This document shows positions 1-9,749 of a stretch of DNA of 64,000 nucleotides, piece by piece; position 1 is the first letter of the stretch; each line of letters starts with the position of its first letter. The translations under genes and the position numbers were made by a program. The notes beneath the pieces were generated by a model. The model saw only the letters and a list, made by a program, of their open reading frames with translations, had not been told where the DNA came from and ran no database searches. Source of the DNA: Halobacteroidaceae bacterium (GTDB taxonomy: Bacteria > Bacillota > Halanaerobiia > B1SED10-174); the NCBI GenBank assembly GCA_003554585.1, contig PWGV01000024.1:1-64000 (forward strand), written 5' to 3'.

Positions 1-120
1 ACCTTTGCTGGAAAGGGTCCGGGTAATTGCTGCGGTCAGAGTAGTTTTTCCGTGGTCGATGTGTCCAATGGTTCCCACATTAACGTGCGGTTTCTTTCTT
101 TCAAACTTAGCTTTGGCCAT
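1..120 (-). CDS. tuf: Elongation factor Tu, N-terminal fragment (runs off window)
   Basis: Reverse complement encodes [40 protein letters not shown], the EF-Tu N-terminus with the GHIDHGKT P-loop. Confidence 0.95.
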   Translation of the reverse strand, partial: MAKAKFERKKPHVNVGTIGHIDHGKTTLTAAITRTLSSKG

Positions 121-175
121 AGATTCTTCGTCCTCCTTTTACACAATTGTGCAGTAAATTAACAGTTCAGAACAA

Positions 176-829
176 CTAAATATTATGCTTGCGCAAAAAA
201 ACTTCCAGTTTCCTTTTTACTCTCTGCAGTGCGTTGTCAACTGATTTCACATGGCGGTCAAGGTGATCGGCAATTTCCTGATAGGATTTTCCGTCAAGGT
301 ATTCCTGGAGAACATTCATCTCCAGTTCACTGAGCATCTCGGTAATCTTGTTTTCAATTAAACTGTAGGTTTCTTTGCTTATAAATAAATCTTCGGGATT
401 GGTTAACTTACTTCCCCGCAGAACATCTAAAAGGGTGCGGTCGGATTCTTCATCATAAATTGGTTTGTTCAAAGAAACATATGAATTCAAGGGTTGATGC
501 TTCTGGCGGGTTGCAGTTTTAATAGCAGTAATAATCTGGCGGGTAATACATAATTCGGCAAAAGCCCGAAAAGAAGCAAGGCGATCAGGCCGATAATCCC
601 GGATAGCCTTATACAAACCGATCATGCCCTCCTGGACAATATCTTCCCGGTCGGCTCCAATTAAAAAATAAGATCTTGATTTGGCTCTCACAAAATTTTT
701 ATATTTGCGGATTAAATGATCGAGGGCGTATGAATCTCCTTGATGGCAAAATTCAACCAGCTCGTCATCACACCGCTCATTGTAACATAAAACCTTTTTT
801 CCCTTCTGCTGCTGCAGATTACCCTTCAA
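176..829 (-). CDS. sigH: RNA polymerase sigma-H type factor
   Basis: 217 aa; sigma-70 region 2 (EDIVQEGMIGLYKAIRDY) and region 4 (YQEIADHLDRHVKSVDNALQRVKRKL); located next to rlmB as in other Firmicutes. Confidence 0.92.
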   Translation of the reverse strand: MKGNLQQQKGKKVLCYNERCDDELVEFCHQGDSYALDHLIRKYKNFVRAKSRSYFLIGADREDIVQEGMIGLYKAIRDYRPDRLASFRAFAELCITRQIITAIKTATRQKHQPLNSYVSLNKPIYDEESDRTLLDVLRGSKLTNPEDLFISKETYSLIENKITEMLSELEMNVLQEYLDGKSYQEIADHLDRHVKSVDNALQRVKRKLEVFLRKHNI

Positions 830-905
830 TAATATACCCCCCAGAATAAATTCGGTCCAAAGTCTCCCTTATATTATACTTATTAGCATAAAAATCGTCA
901 AGACA

Positions 906-1631
906 TTATTCCTGCTCCATTTTTCGCTGCCTCATAATCTCATATAGGATAATCCCTGTAGCCACCGAAGCATTTAAAGATTCCAGGTTGCCTATTCCGG
1001 GGATTCGGATTAAGTGATCACATTTTTTCCGGACCAGGGGGCGAACACCTTTTCCCTCGCTTCCAATAACAATCAGGGTTGGATAAGTAAAATCTACCTG
1101 CCAGGGCTGAGTTTTAGCGTTTTGTTCTCCGGCAGTAATCCAGAAACCTCTGTCCTTAAACTCGTCGATTGTTCGGGCCAGGTTGGTAATTTCTACGACT
1201 GGAACCCACTCCCACCCGCCAGAACTGGCCCTCTGCACTGTTTCAGTAAGAGGAGCAGAACGGTCCTTTGGAGTCAAAATTCCATCAACTCCGATAAATG
1301 CAGCTGAACGAATTATGGCTCCCAAGTTTTGCGGATCCTGGATCTGGTCCAGGGCAATAATCAAACTTAAATCTTCCTTATTTAATATATCCTCCATTTT
1401 CCAGGGGGAACGGGGCCTGACCCGGGCCACAACACCCTGGTGGTTCTCTGTAACCATCTGATCAAGTTTTCTCCGGTCAACCTTCTGCAGGGTTATTCTT
1501 TTTCGGGCGGCCATTCTTTTAATTTCCTCAACTGCCGGTCCCCGACCATCACGGAGGATAAATATCTCTTTAATTTCCCGGCCCGATCTTAAAGCTTCAA
1601 GGACCGGGTTTCTTCCACTAATGGTTTCCAT
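906..1631 (-). CDS. rlmB: 23S rRNA (guanosine-2'-O)-methyltransferase RlmB, SpoU/TrmH family
   Basis: METISGRNPVLEALRSG N-terminus; SPOUT motifs QDPQNLGAIIRSA, IGSEGKGVRPLV, ESLNASVATGIILYE; start trimmed from the ORF track to the METISGRN ATG. Confidence 0.93.
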   Translation of the reverse strand: METISGRNPVLEALRSGREIKEIFILRDGRGPAVEEIKRMAARKRITLQKVDRRKLDQMVTENHQGVVARVRPRSPWKMEDILNKEDLSLIIALDQIQDPQNLGAIIRSAAFIGVDGILTPKDRSAPLTETVQRASSGGWEWVPVVEITNLARTIDEFKDRGFWITAGEQNAKTQPWQVDFTYPTLIVIGSEGKGVRPLVRKKCDHLIRIPGIGNLESLNASVATGIILYEIMRQRKMEQE

Positions 1632-2334
1632 TAACTTCACCTTTCTTCCGCCACCGCCCGCAGGATTTATCCCCTTCCGGGCAGGGCCCTCTTGCACAGG
1701 CTGCTCCGGCTGTCGCAAAAAGGATGGGTGCTTTTTCTTTCACCAGGTTCAGCATCTTCTGAGCCATTGTCCTGATTTCCCCCTGGGCGCGGTTACAGCA
1801 GCGAAGATTGAAGAAGTGATGCAGTGCCCTGCCATTCATTGTTACCACAATCTTGCTTTCCAGAGCTTGGGGAAGGAGGTACCTGGCTTCCTCCTGGTGA
1901 ACACCGCTGTCAACCAGATCACAGTAAGCGGTGAAGCTTTCTCTGCAGGAGTTTAAAAACATTTCCTTTTTTCCCAGATCTTTTTCAATTTTTGGGGGAA
2001 CCACAAATTCTGGTTCAGTTTCCCGCACATAACGTTGAGATTTTTGTGAGTAGGAACAACCGATGCGGTGCCGGACCAGTTGGTGAGTAGTTACACGGGA
2101 AACTCCTTCGATCAGGAAGGTGAAGGTAACATGTTCAAGGACGGAAAAATGGCCCATCCCCAGAACACTTTCCAGCAGCCTCTCTACCTTTTCTTGAGTC
2201 AGGGCATCCTTTAATTTTTCCCCGCCCAGCGGAGAATAGCAAAGGCGGGCGGCCAGGGCAACTACCCGTTCCGGGTCAGGGGTGTGACTCAGGATTTCGA
2301 TATGCATCTGGGAATAGGTACTCATTACAATCAA
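1618..2334 (-). CDS. thyX: FAD-dependent thymidylate synthase ThyX
   Basis: RHR...S signature RHRIGCSYSQKSQRYV. Confidence 0.93.
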   Translation of the reverse strand: MIVMSTYSQMHIEILSHTPDPERVVALAARLCYSPLGGEKLKDALTQEKVERLLESVLGMGHFSVLEHVTFTFLIEGVSRVTTHQLVRHRIGCSYSQKSQRYVRETEPEFVVPPKIEKDLGKKEMFLNSCRESFTAYCDLVDSGVHQEEARYLLPQALESKIVVTMNGRALHHFFNLRCCNRAQGEIRTMAQKMLNLVKEKAPILFATAGAACARGPCPEGDKSCGRWRKKGEVNGNH

Positions 2335-3779
2335 TCCTCTCTCAATTCAAGGGCTTTTTCCAGGCGGTTAACTCCTTCCCCCGGCCCTAAAAAAGCCATA
2401 ATATAATTCAGGTCCGGGCCAGAACCTTTGCCTGTAAGAGCCCAGCGAACTGGCTGGAAAACGAGTTTACCTTTAAACCCCAATTCTTTTCCTATTTCTT
2501 TCAGGAAACTTTTCCCTTCCTCGGGAGCAATTTCTTTTCTCCGTTTAAGTTTTTCCTGCAGGGCTTTTAGAACTTCATCCACCTGGTCCTGGCTGAAAAT
2601 TTCCTTTGCCTTTTCCCTGTTCTCATATTCCAGGTCCCCGGTGAACTCAGCACCCATTTCCCCCATTTCCTGGAGAGTCGAAACTTTTTCCTGCAGGGCA
2701 AGCAGCAGGTAATCCATTTTTTTACCAGCGAGGTCAATACCTTTCTTCCGGAAAAAAGGTATTGCTTTTTCTCTCAAGCCCTCCAGAGTTAACTTCCTTA
2801 TATATACACCATTCATCCAGTCCAGTTTTTCCCGATCAAAAATAGCTCCACTGTGCTTTATTCTCTCCAAAGAAAAACCGGCGATTAATTCTTCGCTTGT
2901 GAGAACTTCTTCTCCGCTCTGATCAGACCAGCCCAACAGGGCAAGATAATTTAGCATTGCTTCTGGGAGATAGCCCATTTCCCTGTAGCGGCTGATAAAA
3001 ACTTCTGCTTCCCCGGATCTCTTCTTCATTCTCTTGCGGTTTTTATCCAGGATAAGCGGTAAATGAGCAAATTCAGGCAACTCCCAGCCCAGGGCCTTAT
3101 ATAACAGGATTTGTTTTGGTGTATTAGAGATATGATCTTCTCCCCGGATAACATGGGAGATCTCCATCTTATAATCATCAATAACACAGGCGAAATTATA
3201 TGTTGGCGAACCATCTGATTTCATCAGGACAAAATCATCCCGGGTTTCAGCGGCAAAAGAAATTTCTCCGCGGATAATATCCCTGAAAGCAACTGGTCCC
3301 TGGAATTTGTTATAAAAACGAAGGGCTTCGGGGGTTTGCTGCTCCCGAGCTTTGGCACTTTTTTCGGGGGAAAGGGTCCGGCACTTTCCACTGTATCGAG
3401 ATTCCCTGCCTTCCTGCACGGCTTTTTCTCTTTCAGCTTCCAGTTCTTCCGGGGAACAAAAGCAGGGGTAGGCAAGACCTTTCTCTTCCAGTATGCGAGC
3501 ATACTCCCGGTAAATTTCCAGTCTCTCCATCTGTTGATATGGACCATACCCGCCTCCAGCACCAACACCTTCATCCACATCCAGCCCCAGCCACTCAAGT
3601 TCTCGAAAAATTATCTCCTTAAATTCCTCGGTGGAACGTTCCCTGTCCGTATCTTCAATTCTAAGTATAAAAGTCCCCTCTTCATTGCGGGCGAAAAGCC
3701 AGTTGAAAATTGCTGTCCTTATATTTCCAATATGAATTTCTCCCGTCGGGCTTGGGGCAAACCTAACTCTCACACTCAC
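2331..3779 (-). CDS. gltX: Glutamyl-tRNA synthetase
   Basis: VRFAPSPTGEIHIGNIRTAIFNWLFA and class I GluRS catalytic domain; KMSKS region atypical (RMKKRSG). Confidence 0.94.
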   Translation of the reverse strand: MSVRVRFAPSPTGEIHIGNIRTAIFNWLFARNEEGTFILRIEDTDRERSTEEFKEIIFRELEWLGLDVDEGVGAGGGYGPYQQMERLEIYREYARILEEKGLAYPCFCSPEELEAEREKAVQEGRESRYSGKCRTLSPEKSAKAREQQTPEALRFYNKFQGPVAFRDIIRGEISFAAETRDDFVLMKSDGSPTYNFACVIDDYKMEISHVIRGEDHISNTPKQILLYKALGWELPEFAHLPLILDKNRKRMKKRSGEAEVFISRYREMGYLPEAMLNYLALLGWSDQSGEEVLTSEELIAGFSLERIKHSGAIFDREKLDWMNGVYIRKLTLEGLREKAIPFFRKKGIDLAGKKMDYLLLALQEKVSTLQEMGEMGAEFTGDLEYENREKAKEIFSQDQVDEVLKALQEKLKRRKEIAPEEGKSFLKEIGKELGFKGKLVFQPVRWALTGKGSGPDLNYIMAFLGPGEGVNRLEKALELRED

Positions 3780-4944
3780 CAGAATTACCTCCCTCTTTCA
3801 TGTCACGATTTATTGTAGCTACGGCCTGGACTAAAACTCCTTCACCCCGCCCAATAAAACCAAGCTTTTCTGCAGTGGTTGCCTTTATCCCAATCTTTTG
3901 GGGAAGGACATCCAGGGTTTGAGCAATATTCTCCTTCATGTTTTGAATATAAGTAGCAATTTTGGGTTTTTCCAAAATGACAGTGCAATCAGCGTTGTTT
4001 AGCTGCCAGCCCTTTTCCTTTAAAACCATAGCTACTTTTCCGAGAAGTTCAATACTGTCAGCCCCCCGGTATTTTTCCTCGGTATCCGGGAAAAAATGGC
4101 CGATATCCGGCAGACCAGCCGCCCCCAATAGAGCATCCATCAGAGCATGGACAAGGACATCTCCATCAGAATGACCTCCACACCCCTTTCCTCCAGGGAT
4201 CAAAACCCCCCCAAGAATCAATTTTCGGCCTGGAACCAGGGGGTGAATATCAACTCCTAGACCGGTTCGATTTTCCTCACGGGGAAAGAAAAGATCCAGA
4301 TCATTTTTGGTGGTCACCTTAATATTTTTCTCCTCTCCGGGAATTATAAAAACTGGATGGCCGGCTTTCTCCATTATTGCTGCATCATCAGTAACTTCCC
4401 AATCAGATTCCCTTGCTTTCCTGTATGCCTCCAGGAGCGGCTTTTTTTGGAAACCCTGCGGGGTTTGGATTAGACGAAGCTGTTCCCTGTCCAGAGTTTT
4501 TTCCACTCTTTTTTCCCTGTTAATAACTTTTACAGTATCCCGGGCCGGGACTGCGGGAATTACAGCGCCTTTTTTCCTGGTTTCAGAGTATATTTCTTTT
4601 ACAAGCTTCTCTGATAGATTAGGCCGGGCTCCATCATGAATAAGAACAATATCAATCTCGGAGCCAAGTTCTTCCAAAGCCAGGGCAATGGTTTCCCGCC
4701 TGGTCCTGCCCCCCGCCACAACCACCGGGGCTGGATGCAAAGAAAAGGGAGGAAGGAGTTCTCGCTCCACCCACCCTTTATCTTCCCGGGGAACACATAG
4801 TACTATCTGGGAAATAAAGGACAACCCGGTGAAGGGCTGAGTAGCCCTGATCAGCATCGGCGTGCCCTTTATAGATAAATATTGTTTTTTGCAACCCATG
4901 CGCTGCCCTTTTCCGGCAGCAGCGATAATCACCGCAGCTTTCAT
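3763..4944 (-). CDS. ispDF: Bifunctional IspD/IspF (MEP cytidylyltransferase / MEcPP synthase)
   Basis: N-terminal IspD (IIAAAGKGQRMG, VLIHDGARPN, TDDAAIMEKAG) fused to IspF (GLGVDIHPLVPGRKLILGG, GHSDGDVLVHALMDALLGA, TTAEKLGFIGRGEG). Confidence 0.94.
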   Translation of the reverse strand: MKAAVIIAAAGKGQRMGCKKQYLSIKGTPMLIRATQPFTGLSFISQIVLCVPREDKGWVERELLPPFSLHPAPVVVAGGRTRRETIALALEELGSEIDIVLIHDGARPNLSEKLVKEIYSETRKKGAVIPAVPARDTVKVINREKRVEKTLDREQLRLIQTPQGFQKKPLLEAYRKARESDWEVTDDAAIMEKAGHPVFIIPGEEKNIKVTTKNDLDLFFPREENRTGLGVDIHPLVPGRKLILGGVLIPGGKGCGGHSDGDVLVHALMDALLGAAGLPDIGHFFPDTEEKYRGADSIELLGKVAMVLKEKGWQLNNADCTVILEKPKIATYIQNMKENIAQTLDVLPQKIGIKATTAEKLGFIGRGEGVLVQAVATINRDMKEGGNSGECES

Positions 4945-6059
4945 TGATTAACGGTCCTTTCCACGAGGTGGTCCTTTTTGGGTTTGGCAAAAATCATCCG
5001 GCCCGCTGCGGTTTGAAGAATACTGGTAACTAAAACCTCCAGTTCTTCATTAATATATTTCTTCCCTTCATCAACAACAATCATGGTTCCATCATCAAGG
5101 TAAGCAACACCCTGCCCCTGTTCTTTTCCTTCCTTAACCACTTTTACCACCATTTCTTCACCGGGAAGGACAACAGGTTTCACCGCATTGGCAAGCTCGT
5201 TAATATTCAGGACTTCAACTCCTTGAAGCTCGGCGACTTTATTAAGGTTAAAGTCATTGGTAAGAATTTTTCCTCCAGTGCTCTGGGCCAGTCGAACCAG
5301 CTTGCTGTCAACTTCACTTAAATCTTCAAAATCTTTTCCGATTATCTCTACCTTAACATCAAGGTCTTTTTGAATCCTGTTTAAAATATCCAGGCCCCGT
5401 CGCCCCCTGTTTCTCTTGAGCAAATCAGAGGAATCTGCAATGTGACGGAGTTCTTCCAGAACAAATTCAGGGATAACCAGGGTTCCTTCCAGGAAACCAC
5501 TGCGGCAAATATCGGCGATCCGTCCATCAATTATTACGCTGGTATCGAGGATTTTCGGGGAAAAGCTTTCTTCTTTTTCCGGTGATTTACGCACGGTTGG
5601 AGAAGGAACCCGCCGAAAGAAAGCTGCTATTTCTTCCTTTTTCCGCAGGGCCAGGCTTACCCCCAGGTAAACAGTGAATAAATTAATAAATAACCTTATA
5701 TATATGCCAAAAGTGGGAATAGAATCGATTGGAAAGGAAAAAACTATTAATAAACCAATTAATAAACCAATTATAAGTCCGAGTGAACCAGCCACAATTT
5801 CCTGGGTTGGAAGTTTAGCCAGGTGTTTTTCGAGGCGCAAAAGGCTTTTAACAATTTGCTCCGCCCCAAGGGGAAAAATTATAAAACCAATCAATGCTCC
5901 CAAAATGATTCCAAAAAGCTGAATATTTCCAATTTCAATTCCCGCCGGCGCCCAAAGGACATCTTCTCCTGGTGGTGCAAAAATCAGGGAAACCTGATGC
6001 CCGATGCTTGCTCCAACAAGAGCAGAAACCAGGCGGAAAATTGCCCTGAGGACTTTCAA
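4941..6059 (-). CDS. PIN/TRAM domain membrane protein (YacL family)
   Basis: N-terminal TM segments, PIN domain (ILDTSVIIDGRIADICRSGFL ... ILTNDFNLNKVAELQGV) and C-terminal TRAM domain. Confidence 0.9.
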   Translation of the reverse strand: MKVLRAIFRLVSALVGASIGHQVSLIFAPPGEDVLWAPAGIEIGNIQLFGIILGALIGFIIFPLGAEQIVKSLLRLEKHLAKLPTQEIVAGSLGLIIGLLIGLLIVFSFPIDSIPTFGIYIRLFINLFTVYLGVSLALRKKEEIAAFFRRVPSPTVRKSPEKEESFSPKILDTSVIIDGRIADICRSGFLEGTLVIPEFVLEELRHIADSSDLLKRNRGRRGLDILNRIQKDLDVKVEIIGKDFEDLSEVDSKLVRLAQSTGGKILTNDFNLNKVAELQGVEVLNINELANAVKPVVLPGEEMVVKVVKEGKEQGQGVAYLDDGTMIVVDEGKKYINEELEVLVTSILQTAAGRMIFAKPKKDHLVERTVNQ

Positions 6060-6144
6060 TTCGCCCTCACCTCCTTCCGATCATTGGCCGTAATCCTCCT
6101 TTTGAGGACAAGCAGTCCAAATATTAGTTGATAAAACTTTTAAA

Positions 6145-6163
6145 AGTCCATTTTATTTGGACT
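6145..6163 (-). terminator. Putative intrinsic terminator downstream of carD
   Basis: agtcc-attttattt-ggact hairpin followed on the minus strand by TTTTAAAAGTTTTAT. Confidence 0.5.
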
Positions 6164-6212
6164 AATGGGTAAAAAAAAGAAGGGAAAAAGCCAACCTAGA
6201 ACTGACGCCCTT

Positions 6213-6695
6213 TTAGTCCAAAGCAAATATTTTCTCCAGTTCTTCGAGGACATCCTCCTCCGAAGATTCCTGGGCAAGAACAAGTTCACTAACCAAAATC
6301 TGCCGTGAATTGTTTAAAAGCTTTTTTTCACCAGTGGAGAGGCCTTTTTCCATTTCTCTTCTACTTAAACTGCGAACTACTTCTCCGACTGCAAATATAT
6401 CTCCGGTTTTTATTTTTTCAACATTGGCCCTGTAGCGGCGGTTCCAATTTTTACTTCCCTGCTCATGATCGTGGCAGAGTTCCCGCAGAACTTCCCGGGC
6501 TTCTTCCGCAGAGATAATATATCGCAAACCGAGTGAATCTACTTTATCCATGGGAACCATAACCCGCATATCACCAAGGGGCATCTCCATGATATAATAT
6601 CTTTTCGTTTCACCTAAAAACTCTTTTTCTTCTATAGCAGTAATTGTCCCGGCCCCGTGCATGGGGTAGACAACCCTGTCCCCAACTTCAAACAT
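6213..6695 (-). CDS. carD: CarD/CdnL-type transcriptional regulator
   Basis: MFEVGDRVVYPMHGAGTITAIEEKEFLGETKRYYIMEMPLGDMRVMVPMDK; start trimmed to this Met. Confidence 0.92.
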   Translation of the reverse strand: MFEVGDRVVYPMHGAGTITAIEEKEFLGETKRYYIMEMPLGDMRVMVPMDKVDSLGLRYIISAEEAREVLRELCHDHEQGSKNWNRRYRANVEKIKTGDIFAVGEVVRSLSRREMEKGLSTGEKKLLNNSRQILVSELVLAQESSEEDVLEELEKIFALD

Positions 6696-6837
6696 GGAAA
6701 CCCCTCCATAATAATCATGCTTAATAATTATAACATTTACCCCCTGGGGGGTCAAACAGCCGCTAACTTGACAAAGCAATGAAGGAATGACTATAATTAA
6801 TATTAGGAAGTTAATTCGTCCCGAGGAGGAGATAAGA

Positions 6838-7257
6838 ATGACAGATCCCAAGGATCAAACTGCCAGGGAAGAACTATGTTGTCGCTTCCAGGACATTGTC
6901 TCCCAGTATCTTATCCGCCACCAGAGTGTTTTGGATATTATATCCAAGCTACAGGAAGCTTCAAGCAGGACCAACCGAGCAGTAGTTAAGTCAATCACCA
7001 GCTGCGGCTGTTTAAAGGTGAGTGCTGAAAAACAGCAAATGCCAGATGATATTAGCTTCACCCAGATGAAGGAATATATGGATAATCACCTGTCGGGACG
7101 GCTGTGCGAAGATTGTCGCGAAGTTTTGGATGACGAGATTGGGAAAACGCTCTTTTATCTTGCAGCCCTTTGCGATGTTTTGGATTTAAACCTATCGGAA
7201 ATAATGGAAAAAGAATTAAACCGAATGTCCACTCTGGGCATTTTTAATCTTCGCTAA
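6838..7257 (+). CDS. Small conserved protein, DUF1573-like N-terminal family of Clostridia
   Basis: MTDPKDQTAREELCCRFQDIVSQYLIRHQSVLDIISKLQE...; RBS gaggagg upstream of the ATG at 6838; divergent from carD. Confidence 0.6.
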   Translation: MTDPKDQTAREELCCRFQDIVSQYLIRHQSVLDIISKLQEASSRTNRAVVKSITSCGCLKVSAEKQQMPDDISFTQMKEYMDNHLSGRLCEDCREVLDDEIGKTLFYLAALCDVLDLNLSEIMEKELNRMSTLGIFNLR

Positions 7258-8342
7258 ATTTGCCGGTCCAAAAAGACCTGCTCTTTAAGCCGGTGCAGGC
7301 CATCCTTGATGGCCTTGGCCCGGACTTCGCCAATACCATCAACCTCATCCAGTTTTTCGATACTGGCCCCTAAAACGGCCTGGAATCTACCGAACTCCTG
7401 GATGAGGTTTTCTATTACCGGGAGCGGTAGGCGCGGGATTTTCCTCAGGAGACGGTAACCCCTGGGAGAAACAGGGTTCTCCAGCGAGGAAATGTTTCCA
7501 CCGTGTCCAAGAACCTTACTGATATTGGGCATATTAACCAATTCCTCGCTGGTCCATTCAAGGAGCTCGTTAAGAATACTTTCGGCATCCACCGGTTCGT
7601 TTCCTTCTTCGTCCACTCCATAATCCCGGATAATCATAAGTGTTTCTTCCCAGGCATTGGCAACCAGTTCATCGAGCTGCATCCTGATTAAACGGCCTTC
7701 ATCGCCTAACTCATTTACATACCTCTCGATTTCTCTCTGGATATCGAGGACCATTTCAGCGCGCTGAACTACCAGTACAACATCGGAAACCGTAACCATA
7801 TCTTCAAATTCAAGTGCACTGAGGTTGGTAATTGTCTGATCCATAACATTGCGGTACTTTTCCAGAGTCTGCAGGGCCTGATTGGCCTTGGCAAGGATCA
7901 CCCTTATGTCTTCCAAAATATAGTGTTCTTCACCATAAAAAAGGGAAATTATATCCCGCCTCTGGGAGATGGAAATAACAAGCTCCCTGGTTTGTTTGCT
8001 AACCCTCTCTGCAGTCCTGTGTCGGATTCCGGTTTGATCGGTGGGCAGAGATGGATCAGGAACCAGGTGAGCATTCACCACCAGAATCCGGGTTGCGTCC
8101 TTGCTTAAAAGAATGGCTCCATCCATTTTGGCCAGTTCGTAAAGTCGGGCTGGGGTTAATTCGCAATTTATGTTAAAACCCCCGTCAACAATACCCAAAA
8201 GCTCTTCACTATCACCCAGTGCAATCAGGGCGCCGGTTTTGGCCCGCAGAATATTCTCTAACCCTTCTCGCAAAGGAGTCCCCGGGGCAACCAGCTTTAA
8301 TATTGGAGAAAATGCTTTATTGGCAATGCCCCTTCCATCCAA
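7254..8342 (-). CDS. disA: DNA integrity scanning diadenylate cyclase DisA
   Basis: DAC domain (LAKMDGAILLSKDATRILVVNAHLVPDPSLPTDQTGIRHRTAERVSKQT) and C-terminal helix-hairpin-helix. Confidence 0.96.
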   Translation of the reverse strand: MDGRGIANKAFSPILKLVAPGTPLREGLENILRAKTGALIALGDSEELLGIVDGGFNINCELTPARLYELAKMDGAILLSKDATRILVVNAHLVPDPSLPTDQTGIRHRTAERVSKQTRELVISISQRRDIISLFYGEEHYILEDIRVILAKANQALQTLEKYRNVMDQTITNLSALEFEDMVTVSDVVLVVQRAEMVLDIQREIERYVNELGDEGRLIRMQLDELVANAWEETLMIIRDYGVDEEGNEPVDAESILNELLEWTSEELVNMPNISKVLGHGGNISSLENPVSPRGYRLLRKIPRLPLPVIENLIQEFGRFQAVLGASIEKLDEVDGIGEVRAKAIKDGLHRLKEQVFLDRQI

Positions 8343-8363
8343 AAATACGCACCTCCCTAAAAT

Positions 8364-9719
8364 TTATTCGACAAAAAGATACTGGATCAACTCCTGGACT
8401 GATGCCAGAGGGACAACTTCCATACCGGTTTCAACCCTGGCCCTGGCAGGCAATAATGCTCTGCTCAGACCCATTTTTTCTGCCTCGCGCAATCTTTCCC
8501 CCAGGCGAGGAACTCCTCTCAACTCACCGGTTAACCCAATCTCCCCGCAGAGAATAACGTCATCGGGTATCGGCTTTTCCAGGAAAGAACTGCTCATTGC
8601 AGCAAACATGGCCAGGTCGGCGGCAGGCTCGCTCAACCGGATCCCTCCGGCGACATTCACATAAACATCCTGCCAGCCTATTTCCAAACCCGCTCTTTTT
8701 TCCAGGACAGCCATCAGCATCGAAACCCTCCTGTGGTCAACTCCTGCCGTCATTCTCTGCGGTTGACCAAAAGTAGTCGGAGAGAGTAAAGCCTGGACCT
8801 CAACCATTATCGGCCTGCTTCCCTCCATGGAAGGGAAGATAGCACTACCGGGGGCCTGTTTTGGCCTCTCTTCAATAAAAATCGAGGAAGGGTTTGCTAC
8901 CTCCAGCAAACCGGCGTTTTCCATGCGGAAAACTCCAACCTCATTAACCGAGCCAAAGCGATTCTTTATGCTACGTAAAATTCGAAAAGAATAATGCTGA
9001 TCACCTTCGAAATAAAGAACGCAGTCAACCAGGTGCTCCAGAATTTTGGGGCCGGCCAGAGAACCATCCTTGGTTACATGACCCACAAGAAAAACGGGGA
9101 CATCATTTTCTTTGGAATAACGGAGAAAATAGGAGCCTACTTCCCTGATTTGACTTACGCTTCCAGGCATGGAATCTATATGGGGAAAAGACATTGTCTG
9201 GATAGAATCAATGATAACCATCCCCGGTTGGAGTTCCTGCAGTATTTGATCCAGAGCCCCCAGGTCAGTTAGGGAAAGAGCTTTAAGGACACCTCCAGAA
9301 ATATTAAGCCTCTGGGCCCTTAATTTTAACTGGCCCAGGGATTCTTCTCCCGAAACATAAAGAACCGGGCCATTCGAAGTCATTCCTCCTGCTACCTGCA
9401 AAAGCAGGGTTGACTTGCCAATTCCCGGATCTCCTCCCACTAAAATTAAAGAACCGGGGACCAGCCCTCCCCCCAGAACACGGTCAAGTTCGCCGATGCT
9501 GGAGGGGAGGCGTTCTTCGCGGGCCCCGGTTATTTCATCTATTGATTTAGGTTGGCTAAGGGGACCAGAAAGTTCACTGGTAGATGCAAACGAGTTCCAT
9601 GCTCCACAGGAACTACACTGCCCCAGCCACTTAATACTTTTGTAGCCACACTCCTGACAGACAAAGCTGTTTTTTCCCTTTTTCATTGAGGGCCTCCCGA
9701 TATTCGCGTCCTTCTTCAT
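8364..9719 (-). CDS. radA: DNA repair protein RadA
   Basis: Zn finger (FVCQECGYKSIKWLGQCSSCGAWN), Walker A GGDPGIGKSTLLLQ, KNRFG motif, Lon-like domain. Confidence 0.97.
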   Translation of the reverse strand: MKKDANIGRPSMKKGKNSFVCQECGYKSIKWLGQCSSCGAWNSFASTSELSGPLSQPKSIDEITGAREERLPSSIGELDRVLGGGLVPGSLILVGGDPGIGKSTLLLQVAGGMTSNGPVLYVSGEESLGQLKLRAQRLNISGGVLKALSLTDLGALDQILQELQPGMVIIDSIQTMSFPHIDSMPGSVSQIREVGSYFLRYSKENDVPVFLVGHVTKDGSLAGPKILEHLVDCVLYFEGDQHYSFRILRSIKNRFGSVNEVGVFRMENAGLLEVANPSSIFIEERPKQAPGSAIFPSMEGSRPIMVEVQALLSPTTFGQPQRMTAGVDHRRVSMLMAVLEKRAGLEIGWQDVYVNVAGGIRLSEPAADLAMFAAMSSSFLEKPIPDDVILCGEIGLTGELRGVPRLGERLREAEKMGLSRALLPARARVETGMEVVPLASVQELIQYLFVE

Positions 9720-9749
9720 TATAGCAAGTTTTTCGCCCTCTTACAAGGT

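Noticed and set aside
1014-1307. Plus-strand ORFs inside rlmB/thyX/gltX/ispDF (e.g. 1014-1307, 1621-1956, 3336-3818)
   Set aside because: Antisense shadows of well-recognised genes; no RBS or family resemblance
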